The notes beneath the pieces were generated by a model, which worked only from the letters and a program-made list of their open reading frames with translations, made no database searches and was not told where the DNA came from. A program made the translations under genes and the position numbers. This document shows, piece by piece, positions 1 through 15,060 of a stretch of DNA of 64,000 nucleotides. How positions within the stretch are numbered: position 1 is the first letter of the stretch; every line of letters starts with the position of its first letter. This stretch comes from Typha latifolia (taxonomy: Eukaryota > Streptophyta > Magnoliopsida > Poales > Typhaceae): NCBI GenBank assembly GCA_019914945.1, contig CM034110.1, positions 9,813,808-9,877,807 of the forward strand, read 5' to 3'.

Positions 1-764
1 GAACGTCCATATCTTTCTCAAAGAAAAACAAAAATATTCAAGAACGAAGACTCCTTGCCACTCCGCTTCAATCCTCGGTTTCACTGATCTAATTTTCCAG
101 TAAGAAACGGCATATGTAATACCTAACCTTCTTTCCCATAATACCCTCCCAAGTATATTTTTTTTTTTTCCTTAACCAAGTCTTTTCTGCAATTCTGCAT
201 CAAATTGTTTCCAATAAAATGGTTCCTGAAATTAAATAACACTTTCCAGCGTTATTTAGAAGGCAATATTTTCATTAAATTTGCGCTTCCTTTGCTCATT
301 ACAAAAAATATACAAATTTACCTGGTTTTCTGATTCTTGCAAATCCATCTGCTAGTGCACCAGTTCTTTCATTTTGCAAGGAAAACACACCTCAAGAAGA
401 GGAGACATAAAATATAATATTTCAAAACACAAAACAAAAACAAAAAAATCCTTCTCCATGAAGAATAAATCATTATTCCAATCTACAAAAATAGGAAACA
501 AACTATACAGCCATCGTATTTTTGGTAGTCTACGTATAATGAAAAAGTTGAATCATCAACTCAGATGCACTTTTCTACAAAATTATACATGCTTGAAGAA
601 TACAATTCATTTAACTCATTTGGTAAATTAGTCAGAAGGCCCGAGTGCCAAATGCCAATTCAACATTGTCCAGGATCAGTGCAGCATGGTTAATTTGAGA
701 AAGTGACCCAACTTTGCTTCATCAAATGTAATCCAATGCTTTTATTGATGGTATTATTTTTGCT
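1..764. other. 3' flank of HCS1, no gene seen
   Basis: AT-rich sequence downstream of the minus-strand HCS1 stop codon. It would hold the HCS1 3'UTR and poly(A) site. A short open frame at 374-631 has low-complexity Lys/Asn-rich composition and no recognisable domain. I see no RNA gene or repeat here. Confidence 0.5.
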
Positions 765-3573
765 TCACTCCATCTTCCTCCTGACAAGTCCTTTGAAGAA
801 ATCAAAGCTGCAACACATATGATGGATAAGATACTATGATTGGCTAGGCATCACTGCTAGTTTTATATACTTAAATTTTAATAACCTCAAGCAGATATTT
901 TTACCATGGCACCAATCCAAGATCAAAGGTAAATGAATTTGCAACAACGGTAGCTTTAAAGAAAATAAAGTTAGGATTATAAAATCAGTTTATGCTCATG
1001 ATCACAAGAGGAATATCCAACTATTCCAATCAATATATTTAGCAGTTGGCAGCTTTCAAGCATGCATAGAAGAGTGTGCAGAATCTATTGCATGACAAAA
1101 ATCCTCATCCCATCTATAATGTCTGCCATCTTTGGCTCATCTTAATCATCACTAGTTGCTGAGACCATCCTAACAGCCCCGTAAGTTCTAGATAAGTGAA
1201 TGCTTTTCTAGTGTCTAGCATGTCCTATCTCCTTCGTAAAGTTTTTGCTCGTTTTTCTCAGAATTTCATCTAGAATATGCATTAAAGTCAATAATTAAAA
1301 TCCATTGTTGTATATGGAGAACTGAAAGAATAGATAATAGGTATACCTATTGCCATCAGGGTGCAGCTCATAAGTCTTGTTGTCCTCATCAGTAGCCAGT
1401 AAATATCCAGAGGATGTCAAACCCTGTATGATGCTACAAAAATTAAATGAATGAAAATAACTTTACAAATGTTACCATTTGTATCCACCTGAATTGTAAC
1501 TACAGTATCTTCTACAGGTTGTCCCTCATGTTTTTCTTGTATGACAACTTTTTGGCCACTGCATACATAACAAAGATTACCTTAGCAAAGGCATCGCGAT
1601 GATATCTCAATAAAGAGGCAGAAACAAATAGTTGTACATCTGTATTTTTTTCAAGGAAAATGCCTTCAACTACGACAGCCTTAAATGCAGAATATGGAGT
1701 TGCAGAATAGAAAGACACCTATGCACCAGATATATCATTTTTATCTGCATAAGCATAATGAACTACAATAATTGTTAAATTTCTTCAACCTGTGAAGCCA
1801 TGTCGTACAGTACAGCTCCTCAAGAACCTGAAAGCCTGAAAAAGAAGAGCAAAGAAACAGGGCATTTTAATTATCACAGTTATATAATCTGAACTGGTTA
1901 TATAGAAACCATTAAGTTGCTAGTTACCTTGATTCAAGAATATCTCCAATAGATTTTCAAATTTATTAAAAAAATAAGCAAGTATTTCTTCCCTCTTAAG
2001 TCCATGTGAAGTGGATTTTACTTCCTGGAGAGCCGCATTCAAGCATGTAGTGGGCTTCTCGTTATCCACATTTAATCCAATACCTAAAAGAAATTCAAGC
2101 ACCTTTTCAGATAAGTCATATATAATTTCAGCTAAACAAACCACATAAGCAACTAGTAACTCAAGAATATGAAGTCCACAATGTTAACTGATTAGACCAG
2201 AAAAAGAGAGACCCTCTATCAGTAACTCTCTGTCTCTCCATCCCAGTTATCACATATGTTTTCTGATTTTTAAAGTCATCATCATCACGTAAAGGTCAAC
2301 TGATACACAACATGAAGTAAATAAGGCTCCACAAAACAAATGCAAGTTCATACAATTTGATGCAACCCAGTAAAAAATCCACCAGAAATCAGTCCAAATC
2401 CTTGCAAAATAAAGATAAGAAAATGGAGGATTCACAACGAAATCTACAATACCAATTGGTACATGGAGTCATTAACCTGAACAAATTTGCAAGAAAGTGA
2501 GACCTGTTTACCAGCACAAACATTGAAACATTTTGATCGGTAGGTTGAAGTACAAAGGATGCCTCCAACTTTAAGCCCGTTAAGATAAATATCATTGGGC
2601 CACTTTATTCTTACATCCAATTGTGTCAATCCCTGAAATTTCATTATATTTGAATCAAAATTACCACGTAGTAAACTTTACATACATTCCAAGGCCAAAC
2701 AAATTCATATTGGTATGCAACATAATAAACCAACGATTGCCAATATAAGAAATTAACCTAGAGCAAATAGAATCTTACTTTAGCTCGGCACAACTCCTTG
2801 ATCGCTTCAGTTAGAGCAAGAGACACAACATACTGCAAGAAAGGCAGCTTATGTCCATCCTCCATCTGCAATGTAAAAGAGAACAGAAGGCAACCAGCCG
2901 GTGATTCCCACACATTCTTCGCCCGACCTACAAAAACTCACCATCCAAGATCACTTCTTTATCAAATTTCACAACAAAAATCCAACAAGAATCACAAACC
3001 TCTTCCTTTGAACTGAATGTCCGCAAGACAAACTGTACCAAGTGGGAGATCATGGAAATTCCTGCAGTCGATAGCTTTACAATCTAAATGAAAGAAAATA
3101 AAAACCATAGGATCGTAGAAAGTCTTAAACAATAAGAATTCGTTGAAAATATGGGATTTTGCTCACTTGGTAACGAGGTCGTGGGTGGAAGAAAGCCTCG
3201 GGGACCAGATGAGAAACCTCCCGAAGCGGCTCGCCGAGAGGGCCTCCATGTAGAGCTGAGCCGCGAAAGTAGAATGGTTGGTGGAGTCCACCTCGGAGCC
3301 CAACAAAACCCTGATCTCCTCTTCATCTCCCAGCTTTAGGGTCCCACTCTTGGAAATCAGCGACCGGGCAAGGACGTCTTCTTCGGGGGATTTGGCGGAG
3401 ATAACGAGGAGGGCAGAATTCCGGCACCCGTCCATAGTGCTCCTAAGGGAAGAGAAAAATCGGCGGTTCGTTGGCGGGCGACGGATGCGTAGGAGAAAGA
3501 AGGCGGCAGCGGCAGTTGCAGCGGCGGCGGCGGCCGCGGCGGTGGAGGGACGGAGGAGGAAGGCGAGGGGCAT
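765..3573 (-). CDS. HCS1: Biotin--protein ligase / holocarboxylase synthetase
   Basis: Attaches biotin, via biotinyl-AMP, to a lysine of biotin-dependent carboxylases such as acetyl-CoA and methylcrotonyl-CoA carboxylase. Nine exons on the minus strand: 3573-3167, 3061-3000, 2927-2779, 2632-2512, 2083-1928, 1835-1790, 1558-1489, 1423-1347 and 807-765. All phases agree, giving 376 residues. Visible motifs are the GRGR biotin/ATP loop followed by AKNVWESP, then IKWPND, GGILCTS and GIGLNVDN, and a C-terminal FDFFKGLVRRK. The first 46 residues are Ala-rich, then Arg-rich and hydrophobic, like an organellar transit peptide. A second in-frame Met (MDGCRNS, codon at 3435) would give a cytosolic form; dual targeting is known for Arabidopsis HCS1. 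The family assignment is firm; exact 5' and 3' ends are not shown by sequence alone. Confidence 0.93.
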
Positions 3574-4086
3574 CGCGTTCTCGTTTAAGCGGAGTCATCG
3601 GACTCCTCAAAGACGAGATACAATTATAAAAAAAGGGGTCCCACCAAGTGCTATTGTCACGTGTCGCCTGGTGAATGGGTGAGTACGTTGATTCATCCGC
3701 CCGGCTTGCACCATCAAGGAAAACGGAAGTTGAGGTTTGGTGATATCACAAATAACTCGTGGCCTGCTTACTCTGTTCTTTTATCTGATCTGATGCATAA
3801 CAGAGTGTATCATTCTACCATTAAGAAAGTCCACGCAACCAAGTCCTTGTACTTACAATTACTTCTTTTTTATTCATATCATTAAAAAACCAAAAAAAAA
3901 TATTACAATTTGATCATCACTTAGATCCATATGACAATCACCACTCAGAATGTAATATTACCACTTATATACAAGCTCACAGGATTGCTAGTATCAGAGG
4001 CTCAAATCTTAGCCAATTACAAGAGAATATTTTTACTCCTTTGCTATGATTCAGCTATAGACAATTACTTGTGAAGCTCCTCTTAG
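3574..4086. other. Intergenic: HCS1 promoter and NDR kinase 3' flank
   Basis: About 0.5 kb between the HCS1 start and the stop of the next minus-strand gene. It must contain the HCS1 5'UTR and promoter plus the kinase 3'UTR. I see no clear TATA box or repeat. Plus-strand open frames here are antisense shadows of HCS1 exon 1 or lack any domain. Confidence 0.4.
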
Positions 4087-7320
<3,234 letters not shown>

Positions 7321-7350
7321 CTCAAATGCAACTCTATCATCCCCAAACAC

Positions 7351-9266
7351 ATAAACAGTGTTCTTGTGATCACAACTTGAAGTCTAACACTGGATCAGCT
7401 ACTGTATTAGACTTCAGAGGAATTTAACTCCAACTGCCATAAACATATAACAATATATAGAGAAGCAAATTCAATGAGACCAGCAATATATGATGCAGAA
7501 TGTATACCAATTTAAGTTGCAATATCTGATAATAGAATATGGAGAACTCTAATCGTGGGAAGAAATAAATCATACAACCCTAGGAATATAGATATATATT
7601 CTAGGATGGAAAGGCAAAAAGATCTTTCTATTATTCCTGCGACTATGCACCAGATTGCATCCACAAAGCAATACCAAATTGACGCAATAACATAGAAGCA
7701 AACCAGAAGACCAACCGTGTAGCAATGTTTATGGGAAGAACGAATAAAAGATCAGAATTCAACCCACAACATAAATCCTAAACAAAATAAACCAAAAGGT
7801 TTGCTCAAATATCAAAACAAATCACATTTCTTACCTCAAAATAAAAACGCCCTAGGATAAAACGCGATAAAGATTCAACATTCCCAAGTTCCCTTTTTTA
7901 CAAGACACAAATAGATCAAACCCAACTCGCAGGGAAGAGATCGCAACCTACTACCAATACCAACACAAAAATCTCAAGGCCAGCATCCACAAGTAAGAAG
8001 AGAACTCACACTTAAAGCATATATCGACAAGAAGCGGGCGAAAAATCCAATCTTGCCGATATATTTCGCCAAAAGGATCCAGCTGTGTCCAGTGAATCCC
8101 GCCCTTTTCCTTGGCGGTGTTAAATTTCTTGCTGCTTATTAGAGTGCCCTTCTTCCCAGTGCCTACCTTCCGACTTTAGAAGTAAAAACAGAATTGAAAG
8201 AAAAAAAAAAAAAGAACCGATTTTATTCATAGGAGTATGGTAATAAAATATCCTAAACTTTTAATTAAATTAGTACCCCTATTTTTGCAAACGGGGCACT
8301 CTTTAACTTTTAAGACCAACGTTACTGGGATTTTTCTACCGTGTTTAAAAAGATATCAAGGTAACACAACTAATATTATTAATGTTTGTAAGAATATTTA
8401 GTAGATTATGTTGCTAATCAGATCGTGTTATTAATTCGTTCCCGAACGTATGCTATATGACTCACAATTACGCTAATTAAAGCGAAGCAAGGGCATCTTA
8501 GTAAATAGGGGTGGAGATTACTAGCTGTTCCCCGGTAACCGGTGAGCGGCACGAGGTTCCGCAGCAGCGTTGATCGCGGCCGCGGCGCGTTGTGGATTTT
8601 CTGCCGACCTTCGCCGACCGAAACGTGGCGGCTAAACACTGGGCGGCGGGTAGTGGGACCACGACTCGCGAGAGACTAGGAATGAGGTGCCGAAATATCC
8701 ACGTAGATCGAAGCTTCGGATAAACACCCAATAACTCCCCAAGTTTTCGTGAAATATATCCTTGGGGGGTTATTACTTTAGGTCCGAGGAAGAGATCAGG
8801 AATCCATGAGCTGGCATCTCATGGCGATAACGCGGTTCCTTCGGGAGGTGGGCGAATAAAGAGGAATCGCCATCAGGAAACGCGTCTATTGTGACCTAGA
8901 TTGGCTGTTTTGGCTGGGCCGAAATTTTATCCGTCCTGGTTGGTTCGACCGAGCTATCAAATACACACGCATCGCAAAATTCAATAATGTCACAGTTGGA
9001 TCGGCAACGAAGAAAGAAATATTAATCGTCGGATTCCTCATGCGACAAGTGGAGCAGGATACCTCTTCTTCCCAGATCCAGAGCTACCATTATAGACGCT
9101 GTATCCCAAAGATTATCTTTTATCTACTCAACTTTAGACAGTAAAACGATACGAAGAAAACAATTTCATCCATTAGTAATTGAAAGGGGAAACAGGAGGC
9201 ATTTTAGTTCACTAACACTGCTAAAAATCTAAACTTGCACGACGAAGAATGGAAAAAAGAAAAATC
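7351..9266. other. Kinase 5' region and PIG-M 3' flank
   Basis: About 1.9 kb without a supported coding region. The part to about 8200 probably holds the kinase 5'UTR intron, leader and promoter. A locally GC-rich block (about 8520-8900) carries short minus-strand frames rich in Arg and Ser that match no family I know. The remainder is the 3' flank of the PIG-M gene. Confidence 0.4.
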
Positions 9267-11648
9267 TCATTCCAATTTCCAGTCATTTGCAACATCAGAC
9301 ACTCCTTGCGATGAAAAAATTGGAGAGTACTTGTGGTGTTGGATGATCGCAAGCATAACACAAGTGTTTGCACCAAAGAACAGGAGGCTTGCCAGCCACA
9401 GCGGTATGAAGACATTCTTGCCCTTGAATTCAAGTAGATAAGCCCACATTAGCCAATGAATTTGAGATCCCATCCACACAAAGATGCAGATCAAACCTTT
9501 TGGTTTCAATCTCATACTGCTCCAAGGAAGAATGAGGGGCAACAGACAGAAGAACCACACAAAATACTGTGCCGTCATAACCTGTCAGTCCATATAACAC
9601 CAATTAATAATATACAAGGTAGTTCTGAAAAGATAACTGGACACTAATCCAGTAACAAGTATACTTTCTTGATTCTAGTAAAGTGAATTAATGGTCCTAA
9701 ATTCTTATCGTTCTAGATTCACATGTAGGTCTACCTTTAAATAGAAATCGAAGGATTCACATGCTAACCTTGTTGAAAGCGACGAATGCAACTGTCTGAA
9801 CGAAAAGGCAAAATGGAAGGTCAGCAGCAAATCGCAAAGCAAGGGCAAGCTGCACCATAAATTGTGGCAGAAATGATATAAGCTTCTCTATAGCCGAGAA
9901 CCCGTGCTGGTGATAAAGATAGATGTGATAGAAATATATGGAGAAGTTGTGCCTTGGATCAGTTCGTGTGAGATGATACAGCAGAGCTTCATTTAGAAAA
10001 TCCCATCCATAGAGATGGAAAAAAAGAGCAGTCCAAAAGAAGAACATAGATCCGGAGAACAACCCAAATATTACTGTTTGTCTTGTTACAATGCTTCTGA
10101 AGCTACGACATAAAGCAGTCCAGCATACTGATGATTTTACAACTTTTGAAGTGGCTCTTTTGGATGGTACATTTTGTCCAGAAAACCATTGCATAAGGGC
10201 AGGCTTCCCAGAAATATATATGGTCTGTTTACTAAGGATTAGGACAAAAGGAAGGGAATATATAATTGGGAATATCCGAAAATGGACGATAAGTCCATAC
10301 CAGAATGCTGCCTGAAACACCTTCCCTGTATACAAAGAACAACAATGTATAAGTAAAGACAGCTAAACAATTAAAAGGACTGCAAATTGAGTTTCAGCTA
10401 AACTAGAAACTACTCCAATGAAAAAGAAAAATATCTGAACTCATAATCAGCTATACTATGTATATAACAGCATACTAACATAAACTATACTTAATTAGCA
10501 TCTGTAACATAAGATATATGTTCCCAGGTACAAATTTGACGGCATAGTATATCTTTATGACAAAATTCAGCAAAGGGATCAGGTCGCGCATGCTAAATCT
10601 ATATTTCACAAACTATATCAAGGATTGACCACTAAGCATGCCCACATTTTCATAATGAAGACATTTTCATTATGTTTAGCATGAATAATCTACAACAGCT
10701 TACCATTTAATAGAAAGAAACATTCAGAAAATTTCTTTCGCTTAAAAAGTATACATCCTACATAAGAAGAACTTACACCGTTCATAAAACAGATGACAAT
10801 CCAGAGAATGATGGCACAAACAATTGGCTCACAGTTTCCCCTAGTACCAATGGTAAACGTAAATGGATTGAAAAGCCAAGCTGCTACAGACCAGAGACGC
10901 AGTTTATCCGGAACTCCACGTAACTTCAGAATGGTGTCAATAAACAAACCAACAAGCAAATCTGCAAACCATAATATCAACTCAATTAACAACAAACCAA
11001 ACATTCAAAAATATCGCAAATATGATTTGAACTTGAAAACTCACACAAAGTACTCTGCAGTGATCCAACGTATCGAAAATGGTAAAGAAAAATGTTTTTC
11101 TAGACAAAAATAAACAATTACCCCCATTTTCATCATGATATATATTTTCAGCACAACAGAGATGATAAAGAAATGATATAGGCTTGTTTTTCTCACATTT
11201 AGTCAAACTTTATACCCAGAAATCGAATACAAGGTTTAATTGAAAGGAGAACTATGGCAAGTCCAAGATCATGTTACTAAATCGAGAATAAGACTAATAT
11301 TTCTTCGACTAAAGACAATAAAAACCTCCCTAACAAATACCACAAAAAACCAATAAAAGTCTCATCTTTCCGCATACCAGCAGCCGAGAAGAGGAGCTTC
11401 CCCCAGGATCGATGCAGAATAGAGTTGGGCACGAGCAAGAAGGCAAGGAGAGGGGAGTATCGATACGTCGAGCGCTCAAAAGGCGACATCCCGGAAGCCA
11501 CCATGGCGGCCGCGTCGGAGAAGACGAGGTAATCGACATCGGTGTACCGGACCTCCATGTGCGTATCCTGCCACTCGCCGTAGGCAACCAAGAGGAGCCT
11601 TAGAACGGCCGAGATCGCCATTAAACATCCGAGATTGATCAATTCCAT
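9267..11648 (-). CDS. PIGM: GPI mannosyltransferase 1 (PIG-M, GT50)
   Basis: Adds the first mannose from dolichol-phosphate-mannose to the GPI-anchor precursor in the ER lumen. Four exons, minus strand: 11648-11378, 10961-10779, 10325-9769 and 9581-9267, all in phase, 441 residues. The luminal DxD motif appears as [14 protein letters not shown], followed by [10 protein letters not shown], then [17 protein letters not shown] in exon 2 and [16 protein letters not shown] in exon 3. [18 protein letters not shown] is also typical. Many hydrophobic segments indicate a polytopic membrane protein. The frame is open upstream to a Met at 11738, but [11 protein letters not shown] (11648) gives the usual family N-terminus. 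The second donor reads G/GTGTAAGT, so two overlapping donors exist and only the first keeps phase. Confidence 0.93.
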
Positions 11649-12079
11649 GAAGTCGCGATCCAAAAGTCGCGCCTTTGTGAGAACCCTACTTCCAGACCTC
11701 CGTAGCAAAATGACTACAGTTAGAAGTAAACTTTGCATTTAACACCCTACAGTTATCCTATCGTGCATTTCGAACCTTCACTCTACGATTATCCTACCAT
11801 GCAGTTTAAACCCAAGATTTTCTTTTTCTTTTTTCTTTTTTGCAGATCGAATCCTATAGTTTCCAAAAAAGAAGAACTTGCAAGAAAGACATCTGGGCTT
11901 GGGCCCATACATTTGGGCCATTATGGGCCACATAAAATTGGTGGAAAGTAGTATAAATTAACTACATCCAAGATTATAAAAGCCCAAAATAGCTCAAAAT
12001 AACCACAGAGGAACCAGTCAATGCCCTGTTCATCCCAAAATCTGCAGCAATTTCCTCGCTTTCAATCTTCTCTCCTCCC

Positions 12080-12672
12080 TAATCATCGGGCGGGCCGGGC
12101 CGGGCTTTTCGAGCCAATCGGGCTTAAGCATTTGTTCATGGCTCGACCCACCAATCACTCGGGCCGGGCTAGAATAGTCTAGCCCGTTACCGCCCCCGTG
12201 AGAGATCGAGCTAGCTGGTCAGGCCGAGCCAGCCCGACCCACCAATCATTTGGCTCGACCCACATTTTAACTATTTTTTATTTTTTTTACTATTAGCTTA
12301 TTTTTATTTAAAAAATATTTATGTTCCTCTATTTAAAAATAATAATAATAAATTAAAAAAATTTAAATGTGTGCTTAAAAAAATGTAAAATGGTACGGTA
12401 CCAAATTTTTAGTTAGTTTTTTACTGTAGTAGAATGGGTAAATACTGTAGCAGAACGGGCGGGCCTAGTTGCAGGCCAAACGGGCAGGCCTAGTTGCAGG
12501 CCAAACGGGCGGACCTAGTTGCGGGCTAAACGGGCAAGCTTTCGGGCCGAGTCGGGCGGGCAAAGGGCTAGCCCACATCGCCTATGGGTAGTTCGGGCTC
12601 GAGCCGAGCCAGGCCAGGCCTAAACCGGGTCCGAGCCAGGCACGAGCGGGCTGGGCCATTTGATCACATCTA
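12080..12672. mobile_element. Non-autonomous hAT-like element, 593 bp
   Basis: Both sides carry the same 8-bp sequence CTCCTCCC (12072-12079 and 12673-12680), the target-site duplication size of hAT transposons. The left end begins TAATCATCGGGCGGGCC; the reverse complement of the right end begins TAGATGTGATCAAATGGCCC. They align as an imperfect inverted repeat if the left end has lost about six bases after TA. Subterminal regions are rich in GGGCC/GGCCC-type motifs and the middle is AT-rich. There is no transposase frame, so movement would depend on an enzyme supplied elsewhere. Confidence 0.75.
12456..12530 (+). repeat. Three tandem 25-bp GC-rich repeats inside the hAT-like element
   Basis: Three contiguous units of 25 bp begin CGGGC and contain CCTAGTTGC, with two to four differences between units, followed by a partial fourth CGGGC. 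They sit in the subterminal part of the element, where hAT elements often carry repeated transposase-binding motifs. There are no spacers, so this is not a CRISPR array. Confidence 0.85.
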
Positions 12673-15060
12673 CTCCTCCCGGGTACCCAAACAAATATAA
12701 ATTTATCAAAGAACGGCTCACCTGTTTAGAACTCTTTTTATAACCAAGGGAATGAGCAAACCAACTATATTTTTTTTTGAGGGGGCGGGTTTCAGCACTT
12801 CCATAGAAAACACATAAAAACTTCTTCTCAAACTCCAAGACCTTATTTGATTTGAGTTTACAAACTCTCCTCGAACTGATTCAAGGATCCGGTTTAGACA
12901 CTAAATATTTTTTATCTTTTTATATCTAATTAAATTTATTTATTTTTAAATTATAACTAAGAAATAAAATTAACTAATCGAGTTCGGAGCTTAATCTCAA
13001 ACCAAACAAAGCTTAAATAACTATATACTAATCAGTTTGCCATCACATAAAAACAACCCAACTTAATAGAAAGTCTCTCCGCACTGTAATTAAGTATTTC
13101 AGCCAGATATCCCCTTATTTCATTCTTTATCAGATACATTAAAAGAGCTCTTGTCAAAGTAAATTTTAATCATAATCTAGCTTCAGAACAGTAAAAAAAA
13201 AAAAGCAATAAAATAAAATAATCTTTGTCTGTACTTTTAACAACATTAATTAGGATATTAACTGTATCGAGTAGTCCTTAATATATAAGCAACTTCTAGC
13301 ATAAGCATTTAGGCCCTTTTGACTTGTGACCACAATTTAAAGTCCAAACGAAAGGTGATGCCTTTGCCACCAACCAAATGCTAAAGGTCATAATGCAATA
13401 CAAAAGGGCTACTAAATCATACACAGACTTGTGATAAAGGAAGGAAAGACCCTCATTTATCACGCGCCACTTAACTTTTATGTCCCCCATTCTTTTTATG
13501 CCAACTTTACTTATAATTTATAAAGCTAACTGCGAATCAAACTACGAGTCTTTGACCGCTTTATTTACTGAAATGAGTCGTCTCCTTAAATTTAATACTA
13601 AAAATATTTATTTTTGGTATCTCAATGTTTATGTTATATAGATCAACGTTTTACTTATAAAATAAACCGGTAATAAATTTCATATATTTTCTGAGTTAAC
13701 TTATATATTCTTTTTGATATTAAGTTTAGGCTTTGGATGCGAGCTAGTTTAGTCAAAAACTCTCAAAATTCGGTGCCGACCTTGGAATAATATATGGATG
13801 GCATCAACGGTATGCAAACAATTGGATAGATTTGACTCGACCCAATTGAAATTAATTCTAGAGTTTGACTAAGAGGATAGATTTCCAAATCTAAGCCAAA
13901 CCGTCCCAGTCACTAAGATTTGGGTCCTAGTTATAACCTAATGGAAAAATAGTAGTAGACAAGAAAGTCTTGACTCTTGAATAGGTAATGGGCGGTGTTT
14001 CCACATTAAACTACTGCCCTGCGTGTTCTTAACCAATCACTGCACACCAAGTACTCTGACCGAAGGAAATTTCCTGCAACCATGTACTGTATAGAATCTT
14101 CTCCTAGTGGACAAAGAAGAATCCTCTTGCAGGGATACTGTTGGATTACCCCCTTAGAGCTTCCACATGAATACAAACCCCAAATCTCTTACTCCAATCC
14201 ATAGATTGCCTGCCTGCCTCTCTCTCACTCTCTGCTCCACTCCACCTGATGGTTTGTGGACACAACCAGAGGATCCAACTCCATGGTTGATGGTTTGATG
14301 TTTGATGGTTGATGGTTGATGGTCCCCCTCCTGTTTTAACATCTTCTGGGCATATGTAAGCAGTGGTGAGGTAGCTTAGGTAGAACCCAACTTTCTTTTG
14401 TTGCCATCTCCTTTCCATCTTTTTGTTAATGCCATCATTATTTGTCAATCTTATCTTTATGACTGGTTTCTTAGCCAAGAAGACAATGGCAAAGTGAAAC
14501 CTATAGTGCCCGGAAGGCCTATAAAGGCCTAAACTCTTTTGGATGTTGGTAAAAGAGTTGATGGTTAATCTACTTTGCGCTCCTGTTATTCCTAATAAAC
14601 TAGACTCTCAGTGATGATGGTTAAGATGATAGATTAAAATATCCAAAGCATAAGATTGGGGATAAGTTGCAATCATAGAGACCGAGTAAATGATAAGATA
14701 GCAACATAAAATATTCACCCCACGCCTCCCTCTTTTGTTTTTATACTAGATGGAAGGAGATAGGAGCAGTAGATGGAGAGAAGTGGGTGAGTGAGAGGAG
14801 GGAGAGAGTGAGGGGAGAGGGGGGAAGAAAACAGGACCAAAAAAAAAAAAAGCACAAAGAAAAAGAAAAAGAAAAATTATACGATTAGCCAAATTCCCTC
14901 TTCCCTTCTCCTTCCCTCTTCCTCCTCTTCCCTTCTTTATCTATTAGATCAGGACAATCTCGCGAAATTTCTGTTGGGTCCTCTCTGAATTCTGAAATAA
15001 ATGGGAGAATCGGATCAAGATGCGATCTTTTTCGTCTTTTCGTCGGTTTAGAATCTAAGG

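Larger units (their letters stand above)
11649..15060. other. Intergenic, PIG-M to PAT1, with hAT-like element
   Basis: About 3.4 kb separating the divergent PIG-M and PAT1 genes. It holds both promoters and the transposon-like element at 12080-12672. The 12.7-14.5 kb part is AT-rich with no recognisable gene. A short GATGGTT-type repeat lies at about 14284-14323. The last 250 bp before PAT1 are strongly purine-rich and then pyrimidine-rich, as in many plant leaders. Confidence 0.5.

Noticed and set aside
3278..3682. Plus-strand frame of 134 residues over HCS1 exon 1
   Set aside because: Antisense shadow of a GC-rich coding exon; low-complexity Ala/Arg sequence.
8418..8731. Overlapping minus-strand Arg/Ser-rich frames
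   Set aside because: Two frames overlap in a GC-rich patch; neither resembles a known family and no splice or promoter evidence supports them.
12456..12530. CRISPR-like repeat
   Set aside because: Units are contiguous without spacers and lie in a plant transposon.
14146..14478. Minus-strand frame of 110 residues before PAT1
   Set aside because: Crosses a GATGGTT minisatellite, has no domain, and composition is like the surrounding non-coding DNA.
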